Shown here one piece after another: positions 42,316-51,364 of a DNA stretch of 64,000 nucleotides. The first letter of the stretch is position 1. Each line of letters begins with the position of its first letter. Position numbers and translations under genes: made by a program. Under the pieces are notes generated by a model that was not told the origin of the DNA, did not search any database, and worked only from the letters and a program-made list of their open reading frames with translations. This DNA comes from Roseicyclus marinus (GTDB lineage: Bacteria; Pseudomonadota; Alphaproteobacteria; Rhodobacterales; Rhodobacteraceae), in the NCBI RefSeq assembly GCF_030163795.1, contig NZ_JASJOF010000005.1, positions 1 to 64,000 on the forward strand, in the 5' to 3' direction.

Positions 42316-42344
42316 ATTATATCTTGACCGACAAACACGCCAAA
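42316..42344 (-). promoter_or_regulatory. Promoter of the H-NS-like gene
   Basis: On the minus strand, TTTGGC (42344-42339), a 17-base spacer and a perfect TATAAT (42321-42316), 70 bases before the start codon. The surrounding 42247-42330 stretch is the most AT-rich patch near here. Confidence 0.5.
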
Positions 42345-42363
42345 AAGCGATTACGATCACGGC

Positions 42364-44331
42364 CTATTCAGCGGCGATCGCATCGGGATCGGCAAGCGCG
42401 ACGATATCCATCATGATCCGGTTCAATTCGAAATCCTTGGGCGTATAGACACGCGCGACGCCAAAGGATTTCAATTTGACAGCATCCTCGTCGGGAATGA
42501 TCCCACCGACCATCACCGGGACGTGGTCCATTCCCGCCTCGCGCAGGCGGCGCATCACATCCTCGATCAGGGGCACATGGCTTCCCGACAGGATCGACAG
42601 GCCAATGACATGGGCCTCTTCGGCCTTGGCGGCAGCGACGATTTCCTCGGGCGTCAGGCGAATGCCCTCGTAGGAAATGTCCATCCCGCAATCGCGTGCG
42701 CGAAATGCGATCTGTTCGGCCCCATTGGAATGGCCATCAAGCCCCGGCTTTCCGACCAGAAATTTCAGCCGCCGCCCAAGGTTGTCGCTCACGGCATCGA
42801 CGGCAGCGCGGATATCGTCCAGTCCCTCGGTCTTGTTCGACACCGATTTCGACACGCCCGTCGGCCCCCGGTATTCGCCGTGCACGGCCCGCATCACGCC
42901 CGCCCATTCACCGGTCGTGATGCCCGCCTTTGCCGCTGCGATCGAGGCGGGCATGATGTTTTTCCCCGCCTCCGCCGCCGCGCGCAAATCAGCCAAGGCC
43001 GCGCGCACCGCGCCGGCGTCCCGTTCCTCGCGCCACGCTTGCAGGCGCGCGATCTGGTCCTGTTCGACCGCCGGATCGACAACCATGATCCCGCCATCCT
43101 GGCCCATCAGGGGCGAAGGTTCGCTGGCCGTATACTTGTTCACGCCGACCACAACGGTTTCGCCCCGCTCGATCCGGTTGACCCTGTCGGCATTGCTCTC
43201 GACCAATCGCGCCTTCATGTAATCGATGGCGGCAATCGCCCCGCCCATCGAGTCGAGATTGGCCAATTCCGCGCGCGCGCCCGCCTTCAATTCCGCGACT
43301 TTGGCATCCACCGCCGGGTTTCCGTCAAAGAGATCGTCGTATTCCAGCAGATCGGTTTCAAAGGCCATGATCTGCTGCATCCGCATCGACCATTGCTGGT
43401 CCCAAGGGCGCGGCAGGCCCAAAGCCTCGTTCCACGCGGGCAATTGCACCGCCCGTGCCCGGGCCTTTTTCGACAGGGTCACGGCCAGCATCTCGATCAG
43501 GATGCGGTAGACGTTGTTTTCCGGCTGCTGTTCCGTCAGGCCCAGCGAATTGACCTGCACGCCATACCGGAACCGCCGATACTTCGCATCGGTCACGCCA
43601 TAGCGTTCCTCGCAGATCTCGTCCCAAAGATCGACGAACGCGCGCATCTTGCACATTTCCGTAACGAAACGGATGCCCGCATTCACGAAAAAGGAAATGC
43701 GCCCGACCAGAACCGGGAAATCCTCGGCCGGAACGCGCGGGCGCAATTCGTCCAGAACCGCGATCGCGGTCGCCAAGGCAAAAGCAAGTTCCTGTTCCGG
43801 CGTCGCGCCTGCCTCTTGCAGGTGATAGGAACACACGTTCATCGGGTTCCATTTCGGCACATTGGTATAGCAGTATTCCGCCACATCCGCGATCATCCGC
43901 AGGCTCGGCTTGGGCGGGCTGATATAGGTACCCCGGCTCAGGTATTCCTTGATCAGGTCGTTTTGGACCGTGCCCTGCAATTGCCGTGCATCGGCACCCT
44001 GTTCTTCGGCGACCGCGATATAAAGCGCCAAAAGCCACGGCGCCGTCGCGTTGATCGTCATCGACGTGTTCATCTGCTCCAGCGGGATCTGGTCGAACAG
44101 CGTCCGCATGTCGCCCAGATGGCAAACCGGCACGCCCACCTTGCCGACCTCGCCCCGCGCCAGAACATGATCGCTGTCATAGCCCGTCTGCGTCGGCAGA
44201 TCGAAAGCCACCGAAAGCCCCGTCTGCCCCTTGGCCAGATTCCCCCGATAGAGCGCGTTCGACGCCTTGGCCGTCGAATGACCGGCATAGGTACGGATGA
44301 GCCAAGGATTGTCGCGCGTCGCGGCGGTCAT
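42364..44331 (-). CDS. ecm: Ethylmalonyl-CoA mutase
   Basis: 655 residues. B12-dependent acyl-CoA mutase that interconverts ethylmalonyl-CoA and methylsuccinyl-CoA in the ethylmalonyl-CoA pathway. The N-terminal catalytic barrel (about 1-510) has NPWLIRTYAGHSTAKASNALYRGNL and SVAFDLPTQTGYDSDH. The C-terminal cobalamin domain (about 520-655) has the D-x-H-x2-G motif as GKPGLDGHSNGAEQ and GLSILSGSH. Length and the ending match MeaA/Ecm rather than methylmalonyl-CoA mutase, which is longer. ATG 44331 gives the MTAATRDNPW start. It stands alone; ccr and other pathway genes are not in the window. Confidence 0.93.
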   Translation of the reverse strand: MTAATRDNPWLIRTYAGHSTAKASNALYRGNLAKGQTGLSVAFDLPTQTGYDSDHVLARGEVGKVGVPVCHLGDMRTLFDQIPLEQMNTSMTINATAPWLLALYIAVAEEQGADARQLQGTVQNDLIKEYLSRGTYISPPKPSLRMIADVAEYCYTNVPKWNPMNVCSYHLQEAGATPEQELAFALATAIAVLDELRPRVPAEDFPVLVGRISFFVNAGIRFVTEMCKMRAFVDLWDEICEERYGVTDAKYRRFRYGVQVNSLGLTEQQPENNVYRILIEMLAVTLSKKARARAVQLPAWNEALGLPRPWDQQWSMRMQQIMAFETDLLEYDDLFDGNPAVDAKVAELKAGARAELANLDSMGGAIAAIDYMKARLVESNADRVNRIERGETVVVGVNKYTASEPSPLMGQDGGIMVVDPAVEQDQIARLQAWREERDAGAVRAALADLRAAAEAGKNIMPASIAAAKAGITTGEWAGVMRAVHGEYRGPTGVSKSVSNKTEGLDDIRAAVDAVSDNLGRRLKFLVGKPGLDGHSNGAEQIAFRARDCGMDISYEGIRLTPEEIVAAAKAEEAHVIGLSILSGSHVPLIEDVMRRLREAGMDHVPVMVGGIIPDEDAVKLKSFGVARVYTPKDFELNRIMMDIVALADPDAIAAE

Positions 44332-44481
44332 GGGCAGGCTCCTATCGAGAATGCGGCAATAACATTTCGTCACAGGCTGTATATTGAGAATATTGTGACC
44401 CTGTCAATTCGCTGCGTTGCGGCAGAACCAGTCCGCAACTGCCCTCTGGCCCAAGACCGCGCCGCACAGTAGCGTGCCGCC

Positions 44482-45423
44482 ATGGCTCGATACCTCCTCA
44501 CCCGCGCCCTGTCCCTCGGGCTCAGCCTGATCGTGGCGAGCGTGGTGATCTTTGCCCTGATCGAGGTGATTCCCGGCGACCCCGCCTCCTACATGATGGG
44601 CCTGAACGCGACGCCCGAAAACCTCGCCGCGCTGCGCGCCGAACTTGGCCTTACGGGGTCACCCGTCACCCGCTACATCGACTGGGTGGGCGGGATGCTG
44701 ACGGGGGATTTCGGCACCTCCTACACCTATCGCGTGCCGGTGGCCGATCTGGTGGCGGACCGGATCGGGGTCTCCCTGCCGCTGGCCATCTACGCGCTGA
44801 CGCTCTCCACGCTTATCGCCTTTCCGGTCGGCATCATCGCCGCCTCCCGGCGCGGAACATGGGCCGATCACGGGATCATGGGGGCCACGCAACTGGGCAT
44901 AGCCATCCCGAATTTCTGGTTCGCCATGCTGCTTGTCCTTCTTTTCGCGGTCACGCTGCGTTGGTTCTCGGCGGGTGGCTTTCCCGGCTGGTCCGACCCC
45001 ACCGCCGCGATCAAGGCGCTGACCCTGCCCGCCATCGCGCTCGCGCTGCCGCAGGCTTCGATCCTTGCGCGGGTGATGCGCTCCGCGCTCCTCGATACGC
45101 TGGATCACGATTACATCCGCACCGCCCGCGCCAAGGGGCTGACGCGCGGCCAGGCCATCCGCCGCCATGCTCTGCGCAACGCGCTGATCCCGGTCCTGAC
45201 CATCATCGGGCTGCAATTCTCCTTCCTCATCGCCGGCGCCATCATCATCGAGAACGTGTTCTTCCTGCCCGGCCTCGGGCGGCTGATCTTTCAGGGCATC
45301 ACCCAGCGCGACCTGATCGTGGTGGAATCGGTCACGATGCTTCTGGTCTTCGCCGTGATCCTCGTGACCTTCCTTGTCGATCTGGCCTATGCGCTGGTCG
45401 ATCCGCGCCTGCGCCGGGGGTGA
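44482..45423 (+). CDS. Dipeptide/oligopeptide-type ABC transporter permease (DppB-like)
   Basis: 313 residues, six transmembrane helices. The N-terminal RYLLTRALSLGLSLIVASVVIFALIEVIPGDPASYMMG is typical of DppB/NikB permeases. The EAA loop is HDYIRTARAKGLTRGQAIRRHALRNALIPVLTI. It is the first gene of a long co-directional run; no substrate-binding protein gene precedes it, as the neighbour is ecm on the other strand. Start is the first ATG after the 151-base divergent gap. Substrate class (peptide, nickel, glutathione or opine) cannot be read. Confidence 0.93.
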   Translation: MARYLLTRALSLGLSLIVASVVIFALIEVIPGDPASYMMGLNATPENLAALRAELGLTGSPVTRYIDWVGGMLTGDFGTSYTYRVPVADLVADRIGVSLPLAIYALTLSTLIAFPVGIIAASRRGTWADHGIMGATQLGIAIPNFWFAMLLVLLFAVTLRWFSAGGFPGWSDPTAAIKALTLPAIALALPQASILARVMRSALLDTLDHDYIRTARAKGLTRGQAIRRHALRNALIPVLTIIGLQFSFLIAGAIIIENVFFLPGLGRLIFQGITQRDLIVVESVTMLLVFAVILVTFLVDLAYALVDPRLRRG

Positions 45424-45427
45424 TCGG

Positions 45428-46252
45428 ATGACCCGTCTGCCCCCTGCCCTGATCCTTGGCGCCGCCCTTTCGGGCCTGTTCCTCGCGGCGGCGCTCGTCT
45501 CGCTTCTCTGGGTGCCCCATGCCATCGACGGCGTGGCGATCGCCAACCGGCTGCAACCGCCCTCGGCCACGCACCTGTTGGGCACCGACCAGCTTGGCCG
45601 CGATATCCTGTCGATGCTGATGGTCGGCGCGCAAACTTCCATCGCGGTTGCGATCCTTGCCGTGGGGATCGGCGTGGCCCTTGGCGTGCCGCTAGGCCTG
45701 GCCGCCGCCGCCAACCGGGGCAGCTGGCTGGACGAGATCATCATGCGCGGCAATGACCTGATCTTCGCCTTTCCCAGCCTCGTCATCGCCATCCTGATCA
45801 CCGCGCGCTACGGGCCATCTGCCACCAACGCGATCCTTGCCATCGGCATCTTCAACATCCCCGTCTTTGCCCGCGTCGCGCGTGGCGCGGCCCTGCCGAT
45901 CTGGACCCGCGATTTCATCCGCGCGGCCCAAACGGCGGGCAAGGGGCGCATCCGCATCAGCGCCGAACATGTCTTGCCCAATATCGCGAACCTCCTGATC
46001 GTTCAGGCCACGATCCAGTTCTCCCTCGGCATCCTCGCCGAGGCAGCGCTCAGCTACGTCGGCCTTGGCGCGCAGCCGCCCACACCCAGCTGGGGCCGGA
46101 TGCTGTCGGAAGCGCAGACGATGATCTACACCCATCCGATGCTGGCCGTGCTGCCGGGACTGGCCATCGTGATGACGGTCCTGGGCCTGAACCTGATGGG
46201 CGACGGGTTGCGCGACGCGCTCGACCCGCGCCTGCGCCGGGGCCGCGCATGA
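45428..46252 (+). CDS. Dipeptide/oligopeptide-type ABC transporter permease (DppC-like)
   Basis: 274 residues, six transmembrane helices. PPSATHLLGTDQLGRDILSMLMVGAQTSI is the DppC signature. The EAA loop is TRDFIRAAQTAGKGRIRISAEHVLPNIANLLIVQ, and the ending LNLMGDGLRDALDPRLRRGRA is typical. ATG 45428 follows the first permease stop by 4 bases and gives the expected N terminus. The last four bases overlap the ATPase gene. Confidence 0.93.
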   Translation: MTRLPPALILGAALSGLFLAAALVSLLWVPHAIDGVAIANRLQPPSATHLLGTDQLGRDILSMLMVGAQTSIAVAILAVGIGVALGVPLGLAAAANRGSWLDEIIMRGNDLIFAFPSLVIAILITARYGPSATNAILAIGIFNIPVFARVARGAALPIWTRDFIRAAQTAGKGRIRISAEHVLPNIANLLIVQATIQFSLGILAEAALSYVGLGAQPPTPSWGRMLSEAQTMIYTHPMLAVLPGLAIVMTVLGLNLMGDGLRDALDPRLRRGRA

Positions 46253-47826
46253 TCGCCATCCGCGACCTCTCGCTCTCTATCCATGGCACGCCGATCCTGC
46301 GGGGTGTCTCGCTCGACATCGCGCCGGGCGAAATTCTCGGCCTTGTCGGGGAAAGTGGCTCGGGCAAATCCATGACGGCGCTGGCGCTGATGGGTCTTCT
46401 GCCGCAGGGCGCGCGCACGACCGGCACGGCCCTGCTCGATGAGACCGATCTCCTGACCCTGCCCGAAGCCGCGCTGTGCAAGCTGCGTGGCAACGACATC
46501 GGCATGATCTTCCAAGAGCCGATGACCGCGCTCAACCCGCTGCAGACCATCGGCGCACAGGTGGCCGAAACGCTGGTGATCCATGGCCGCGCCACCCGGG
46601 CCGAGGCGCAACGCATCGCGCGCGACCGGCTCGACCGCGTCGGCCTCTCCGCCATCCCCCTCGACCGCTATCCGCATGAACTGTCCGGCGGCCAGCGGCA
46701 ACGCGTCTGCATCGCGGCTGCCATCGCGCTCAACCCACGCCTCCTGATCGCGGATGAACCCACCACCGCGCTGGATGTGACGACACAGGCGCAGATCCTC
46801 GACCTCCTGAAATCTCTGGTGGCCGAGGATGGGCTATCCCTCCTTCTGATCACCCATGACCTTGCCGTCGTGGCCGACATGGCAGACCGGATTGCCGTGA
46901 TGCAGACCGGTGCAATCGTGGAGAGCGGTTCCACCGCGCAGGTTCTCGCACAGCGTCGCCACCCCTATACGGCGGCGCTTTTTGCCGCCTCCGCACACAC
47001 GCCCTCCCGGCGGGTGCACCGCGCAGACGAACCGCTGATGGTCGTCGAAGATCTCCACCGCATCTATCCCGGTGCCCGAACGCTTCTGCGCCGCGGCCCA
47101 CCCGTCGCCGCAGTCCGGGGTGTCGGCTTTACCCTCCATCGCGGCGAAAGCCTCGGGCTGGTGGGCGAATCGGGCTGCGGAAAATCCACGCTCACCCGCG
47201 CGCTTCTGGGCCTCGACCCGGTGCAGGGTGGCGATATCCGCATCTTCGGCCGATCGATCCTGCCCAAGATGCCCGACAGCACGCGCGCAGGCATTCAGGT
47301 CGTGTTCCAAGACCCTTACGGCAGCTTCGATCCCCGTTGGCGCGTCGACCAGATCATCTCCGAACCCTTCCATCTCCTGCCCGATGCGCCGCGTGGCGCA
47401 GACCGCCGCGCCCGCGTGGCCGAGGCGCTCCGCGCCGTCCATCTCGCGCCCGAGGACATGGACAAGTACCCGCACGAATTTTCCGGTGGCCAGCGTCAGC
47501 GCATCGCCATCGCCCGCGCGCTGATCACGCAGCCCCGGATCCTCGTACTGGACGAAGCCGTGTCGGCCCTCGACGTGTCGGTCCGCGCCCGCATCCTGGA
47601 CCTGCTGGCCGAGCTTCAGGGCGCCTTCGGCCTGTCCTATCTCTTCATCTCGCATGACCTGACGGTGGTGCGCGCCATCACCGACCGCGTTTTGGTGATG
47701 CAGGCGGGCGAGATCGTGGAACAGGGGCCCACGGCCGATGTTTTCGACCGGCCCAGCCATCCCTATACACAACACCTGCTGAAAGCCGCCCCACGGCTTC
47801 CCGACATGACGGAGCGTCTTGCATGA
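46249..47826 (+). CDS. Dipeptide-type ABC transporter ATPase, fused DppD-DppF
   Basis: 525 residues with two full ABC domains. The first has GESGSGKSM (about 36-44), Q-loop FQEPMTALNP, signature LSGGQRQRVCIA and LLIADEPTTALDVT. The second has GESGCGKST (about 305), FQDPYGSFDPRW, FSGGQRQRIAIARAL and ILVLDEAVSALDVS. The first Walker A ends KSM instead of KST, a mild deviation. Both carry the C-terminal oligopeptide-type tail (RRHPYTAALFAASA). It overlaps both neighbours by 4 bases, so it is tightly coupled to the permeases and to the aldehyde dehydrogenase. Confidence 0.94.
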   Translation: MIAIRDLSLSIHGTPILRGVSLDIAPGEILGLVGESGSGKSMTALALMGLLPQGARTTGTALLDETDLLTLPEAALCKLRGNDIGMIFQEPMTALNPLQTIGAQVAETLVIHGRATRAEAQRIARDRLDRVGLSAIPLDRYPHELSGGQRQRVCIAAAIALNPRLLIADEPTTALDVTTQAQILDLLKSLVAEDGLSLLLITHDLAVVADMADRIAVMQTGAIVESGSTAQVLAQRRHPYTAALFAASAHTPSRRVHRADEPLMVVEDLHRIYPGARTLLRRGPPVAAVRGVGFTLHRGESLGLVGESGCGKSTLTRALLGLDPVQGGDIRIFGRSILPKMPDSTRAGIQVVFQDPYGSFDPRWRVDQIISEPFHLLPDAPRGADRRARVAEALRAVHLAPEDMDKYPHEFSGGQRQRIAIARALITQPRILVLDEAVSALDVSVRARILDLLAELQGAFGLSYLFISHDLTVVRAITDRVLVMQAGEIVEQGPTADVFDRPSHPYTQHLLKAAPRLPDMTERLA

Positions 47827-49268
47827 CACCTTGGTTCGATCCTTCCCGCGTTTTCATCGGCGGCCAATGGCAGCCCTGCGCCAGCGGTGAAACCCTGCCC
47901 GTCATCGACCCATCGACAGGGGCAGAGGTCGCGCGCATCGCCCGTGGCGGCCCCGCCGATATCGACGCCGCCGTCACGGCGGCCGAGGCCGCGCTGGAAG
48001 GCGCATGGGGCGCGACCCCCGCCTTTGAACGCGGCCGTATCCTTGCCCGTCTCGGCCAACTCGTCCTCGACCACATCGACCAATTGGCGCTGATGGAGGC
48101 GACGGACGTCGGCAAACCGCTGACCCAAGCCCGCAACGACGTGATCGCGCTGGCCCGCTACTGCGAATTCTACGCCGGTGCCGCCGACAAGCTGATGGGC
48201 GAAACGATCCCATTCCAGAATGGCTTTACCGTCTACACGCTCCGCGAACCGCATGGAGTGACCGGCCATATCGTGCCGTGGAACTACCCGATGCAGATCA
48301 TCGGCCGCTCGGTCGGCGCAGCCCTTGCCGCTGGCAACGCCTGCGTCCTCAAACCGGCCGAGGAGGCGTGTCTGACAGCGCTCGCCTTCGCCGATCTCGC
48401 CCATCAGGCGGGCCTGCCCGCCGGCGCGCTGAACGTGGTGCCGGGGCTGGGGGCCGAGGCCGGGGCGGCGCTGACCGCCCATCCGGGCATCCGCCATATC
48501 TCCTTCACCGGATCGGTCGCCACCGGCCGCCGCGTGCAGGCGGCAGCGGCCGAAAACGTGGTGCCCGTCACGCTGGAATTGGGTGGCAAATCCCCGCAAC
48601 TCGTCTTTGCCGATGCCGATCTGGACGCGGCCCTCCCCTATCTGGTGAACGCGGGCATCCAGAACGCGGGCCAGACCTGTTCCGCCTCCTCCCGCATCCT
48701 CGTGGAACGGTCCATTTATGCCGAGGTTTGTGACCGCATGGCCGAAGCCTATCGCGCCCTGACGACCGGCCCCGCCACCGCCGATCTGCGCACCGGCCCC
48801 CTCATCTCGGCCCGCCAGAAAGGGATCGTGGAACGCTACCTGTCGATGGCGGACCCCGCCCATATCCTCGCCCGCGGCCAACTTGCCCCCGACCTGCCGC
48901 CGGGCGGCCATTACATCGCACCCACCCTCATCGCGGGCCCCGGCCCCGATCACCCCTTGGCGCAGGAGGAAATCTTCGGCCCCGTCCAGATCATCCTCCC
49001 CTTCGAGGACGACGACGACGCGATCCGCATCGCCAATGGCACGGCCTACGGCCTTGTCGCCTCGGTCTGGTCGCGCGACGGGGGCCGCCAGATGCGGCTC
49101 GCCAAGCGGCTCCGCGCGGGGCAGGTCTTTCTCAACAATTACGGCGCGGCGGGCGGCGTGGAACTGCCCTTCGGCGGCACGGGCCTGTCGGGCCATGGCC
49201 GCGAAAAGGGCTTCGAGGCGCTTTATGCCATGACCAGCCTCAAGACAGTCGCCGCCCATCATGGCTGA
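47823..49268 (+). CDS. Aldehyde dehydrogenase family protein (NAD(P)+)
   Basis: 481 residues. Family landmarks are VIDPSTGAEVARIARGG, HIVPWNYPMQIIGRSVGAALAAGNACVLKPAE, FTGSVATGRRV, LELGGKSPQLV (general-base Glu) and the catalytic Cys in NAGQTCSASSRILVE (about 281), with EEIFGPVQIILPF near the end. It is closest in style to gamma-aminobutyraldehyde/betaine-aldehyde or aminoaldehyde dehydrogenases. It overlaps the ABC ATPase by 4 bases, suggesting that a transported compound is oxidised by this enzyme. Confidence 0.92.
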   Translation: MTPWFDPSRVFIGGQWQPCASGETLPVIDPSTGAEVARIARGGPADIDAAVTAAEAALEGAWGATPAFERGRILARLGQLVLDHIDQLALMEATDVGKPLTQARNDVIALARYCEFYAGAADKLMGETIPFQNGFTVYTLREPHGVTGHIVPWNYPMQIIGRSVGAALAAGNACVLKPAEEACLTALAFADLAHQAGLPAGALNVVPGLGAEAGAALTAHPGIRHISFTGSVATGRRVQAAAAENVVPVTLELGGKSPQLVFADADLDAALPYLVNAGIQNAGQTCSASSRILVERSIYAEVCDRMAEAYRALTTGPATADLRTGPLISARQKGIVERYLSMADPAHILARGQLAPDLPPGGHYIAPTLIAGPGPDHPLAQEEIFGPVQIILPFEDDDDAIRIANGTAYGLVASVWSRDGGRQMRLAKRLRAGQVFLNNYGAAGGVELPFGGTGLSGHGREKGFEALYAMTSLKTVAAHHG

Positions 49269-49328
49269 GCCATGGACGCCCCCGAAAGCCCCCGCTAGGC
49301 TGGGGGCAAAACAACGCCCGAGACAGCC

Positions 49329-49865
49329 ATGACGCTTGGAAAATTCCCGACCTTCTTCCTGCTCGTGGCACTGGCCGCGCTCTCGGCGGCGATCTTCGGT
49401 GCGCTCCACAACCAGCTCAGCTATTCGGTCGGCCCGGCCTATTTCCACGATATCAAGTTCCCGCAGTTCGGCATTCCCGATACCACCGCCCCGCGCTTCG
49501 GCGCGGCGCAGGTCGGCGTTCTGGCCAGTTGGTGGATGGGCGCGCTCGTCAGCCTGCCCGCCTTTCTCTATGGGCTTTTCACCGTGCCGAACGCCCGCAG
49601 CTACCTTGCCGCCGGGATCGGGGCCATCGGCCTTGTCCTTGTCCTCGCCACCTTCGCAGCCCTTGCGGGGCTTGTCGGCGGCATCGCAGCGGTGAGCACA
49701 GGCATCCTCGACGGCGTTCTGACCCTGCCCCAAGGGATCGACCGCGCCGATTTCCTGCGTGCGGGCTTCATGCATGACGCAAGCTACGTCGCCGGGGGGC
49801 TTGGCGCGCTTCTGGCCTTCTGGCCGATGCGGCGCGCCCGCGCCATCGACCTTGCTCGGGCCTGA
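49329..49865 (+). CDS. Hypothetical four-helix membrane protein
   Basis: 178 residues, no family named with confidence. About four transmembrane helices: 8-27, 60-82, 92-118 and 155-170. The loop HNQLSYSVGPAYFHDIKFPQFGI lies between helices 1 and 2, on one side of the membrane. Small membrane proteins with this YSVGPEYF-like motif occur across proteobacteria without known function. It lies 60 bases after the aldehyde dehydrogenase and 4 bases before the thioesterase gene, so it is inside the operon. Confidence 0.75.
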   Translation: MTLGKFPTFFLLVALAALSAAIFGALHNQLSYSVGPAYFHDIKFPQFGIPDTTAPRFGAAQVGVLASWWMGALVSLPAFLYGLFTVPNARSYLAAGIGAIGLVLVLATFAALAGLVGGIAAVSTGILDGVLTLPQGIDRADFLRAGFMHDASYVAGGLGALLAFWPMRRARAIDLARA

Positions 49866-49869
49866 CGCG

Positions 49870-50280
49870 ATGCAGACACTCCGCCGCCCCGTGGCCCCCC
49901 GCGATTGCGACATCCTCGGCCACATGAACGTGGCGGCCTATGTCGATGCCGTGTCCGACGCGATGTTCACCATACAGGGCCTCGCGGGCCTCGACCGTGC
50001 CGCCATCGCGGCCACCCAACGCTCTTTCGTCGCCGCCCGGATCGAATGCGACTATCGGGCCGAGATGCTGGCGGGCGACGTGCTGACCATGGACAGCCGC
50101 GTCCTGCACATCGGCACCAAATCCGCCCGCTTCGCCCATGTGATGAAGCGCCTGTCGGATGGCGCGACCGTCTTTACCGCCGAAAACGTCTCGGTCCATT
50201 TCGACCTGACCGACCGGCGCGCCCTGCCCATCCCCGACGATCTGCGGCAGGCACTCGAACGCTTGAGGGAGGCATCATGA
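49870..50280 (+). CDS. 4HBT hotdog-fold thioesterase
   Basis: 136 residues. The hotdog signature RDCDILGHMNVAAYVDAVSDAMF (R-x-x-D-x-x-G-H-x-N-x-x-Y) contains the 4HBT active-site Asp. It probably hydrolyses an acyl-CoA. ATG 49870 puts this motif near residue 10, as in the family; longer in-frame starts lie within the upstream gene. Its stop overlaps the SDR start codon (ATGA). Confidence 0.87.
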   Translation: MQTLRRPVAPRDCDILGHMNVAAYVDAVSDAMFTIQGLAGLDRAAIAATQRSFVAARIECDYRAEMLAGDVLTMDSRVLHIGTKSARFAHVMKRLSDGATVFTAENVSVHFDLTDRRALPIPDDLRQALERLREAS

Positions 50281-51017
50281 GACTCATCGGAAAAACAGCC
50301 ATCGTCACCGGCGCGGGCTCGGGCTTTGGCGCGGGCATCGCGCGCATCTTCGCCCGCGAAGGCGCGACCGTCATGGTCGCCGACATCAACACCGCCGCCG
50401 CCGAGGCGATCGCCAGCGAAATCGCCGGCATCGCCTGCACGGTCGACGTGGCGAACGGCCCCTCCGTCGCCGCCATGGCCAAGGCGGCGCGCGACGCATG
50501 GGGCAAAATCGACATCCTCGTGAACAACGCAGGCATGACCCATCTGCCCAAACCGATGGAGGATGTGACCGAGGAGGAATTCGACCGCGTCCTCGCCGTC
50601 AACGCTAAATCCGTCTATCTGACCGCGCGCGAAATCGTGCCGGGGATGAAGGCGGCGGGCACGGGCGCGATCCTCAACATCGCCTCGACCGCGGGCCTAT
50701 CGCCCCGGCCGCGCCTCAACTGGTACAATGCCTCCAAGGGCTGGATGATCACCGCGACCAAGACCATGGCGGTCGAGCTTGCCCCTGCGGGCGTGCGCGT
50801 CAACGCGCTTTGCCCGGTCGCGGGTGAAACGCCCCTTCTCAGCAGCTTCATGGGCGAGGATACGCCCGAGATGCGGGCGAAATTCCTCTCCACCATCCCG
50901 CTCGGGCGCTTCTCCACCCCCGACGACATGGGCGAAGCGGCGGCCTTCCTGTGTTCCGACGCCGCCTCCATGATCACCGGCGCCGCCTTGGAGGTGGACG
51001 GGGGCCGCTGCATATGA
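50277..51017 (+). CDS. SDR family oxidoreductase
   Basis: 246 residues, classical SDR. The cofactor motif is TGAGSGFG (11-18), NNAG about 85, the catalytic Ser in NIASTAGLSPRPRLNWYNASKGWM with Y-x3-K, and the C-terminal MITGAALEVDGGRCI. Asp after strand 2 (VADIN) favours NAD(H). It overlaps its neighbours on both sides by 4 bases. In this operon it may act on the hydroxy or oxo form of the same substrate as the aldehyde dehydrogenase. Confidence 0.92.
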   Translation: MRLIGKTAIVTGAGSGFGAGIARIFAREGATVMVADINTAAAEAIASEIAGIACTVDVANGPSVAAMAKAARDAWGKIDILVNNAGMTHLPKPMEDVTEEEFDRVLAVNAKSVYLTAREIVPGMKAAGTGAILNIASTAGLSPRPRLNWYNASKGWMITATKTMAVELAPAGVRVNALCPVAGETPLLSSFMGEDTPEMRAKFLSTIPLGRFSTPDDMGEAAAFLCSDAASMITGAALEVDGGRCI

Positions 51018-51364
51018 CGGGCTACACCCGCCACGATCTGCCCTGCGATATCGTGGTCCACGCGGGCCAATTCGCGGGCCAGCCGCAGGCCTTTGCCTAC
51101 CTGCTGACCGCCTGCCCGGATCTGGCGCTGGAGCATGTCGAGGTGATCCGCGAACGCCCCGCCACCCGGCTTCGCGCCCGCTTCGACCCCGACACCGCCG
51201 ACGAAATCGCAGCGGCGGGAGGCGCATGGAACACGCTCATCCTCATCCTGCCCGCCGCTTATCCCGGCCTCGACTGTCCCCTGCCCGACACGCCCGCGCT
51301 GCCGCATCTGGGCATCTGGCGCGGCCATATCCCCCATCTGGTCACTGAGCGGCCCGGACCATGA
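51014..51364 (+). CDS. Hypothetical protein of unknown family
   Basis: 116 residues, not recognised. Mixed alpha/beta character; segments VVHAGQFAGQPQAFAYLL and GAWNTLILILPAAYPGLDCPLPDTPALPHLGIW are the most distinctive. There is no signal peptide and no clear membrane helix. It overlaps the SDR and P1-peptidase genes by 4 bases on each side, so it is certainly translated within the operon if those genes are, which argues against it being spurious. Confidence 0.7.
   Translation: MTGYTRHDLPCDIVVHAGQFAGQPQAFAYLLTACPDLALEHVEVIRERPATRLRARFDPDTADEIAAAGGAWNTLILILPAAYPGLDCPLPDTPALPHLGIWRGHIPHLVTERPGP

Noticed and set aside
42523-42925. Smaller mutase fragment suggesting a split methylmalonyl-CoA mutase
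   Set aside because: The minus-strand frame is continuous from 44331 to 42364 with both catalytic and B12 domains, so there is no split or frameshift.
42523-44472. 649-codon plus-strand frame opposite the mutase gene
   Set aside because: The minus strand encodes a full ethylmalonyl-CoA mutase with all motifs, so the plus frame is a shadow.
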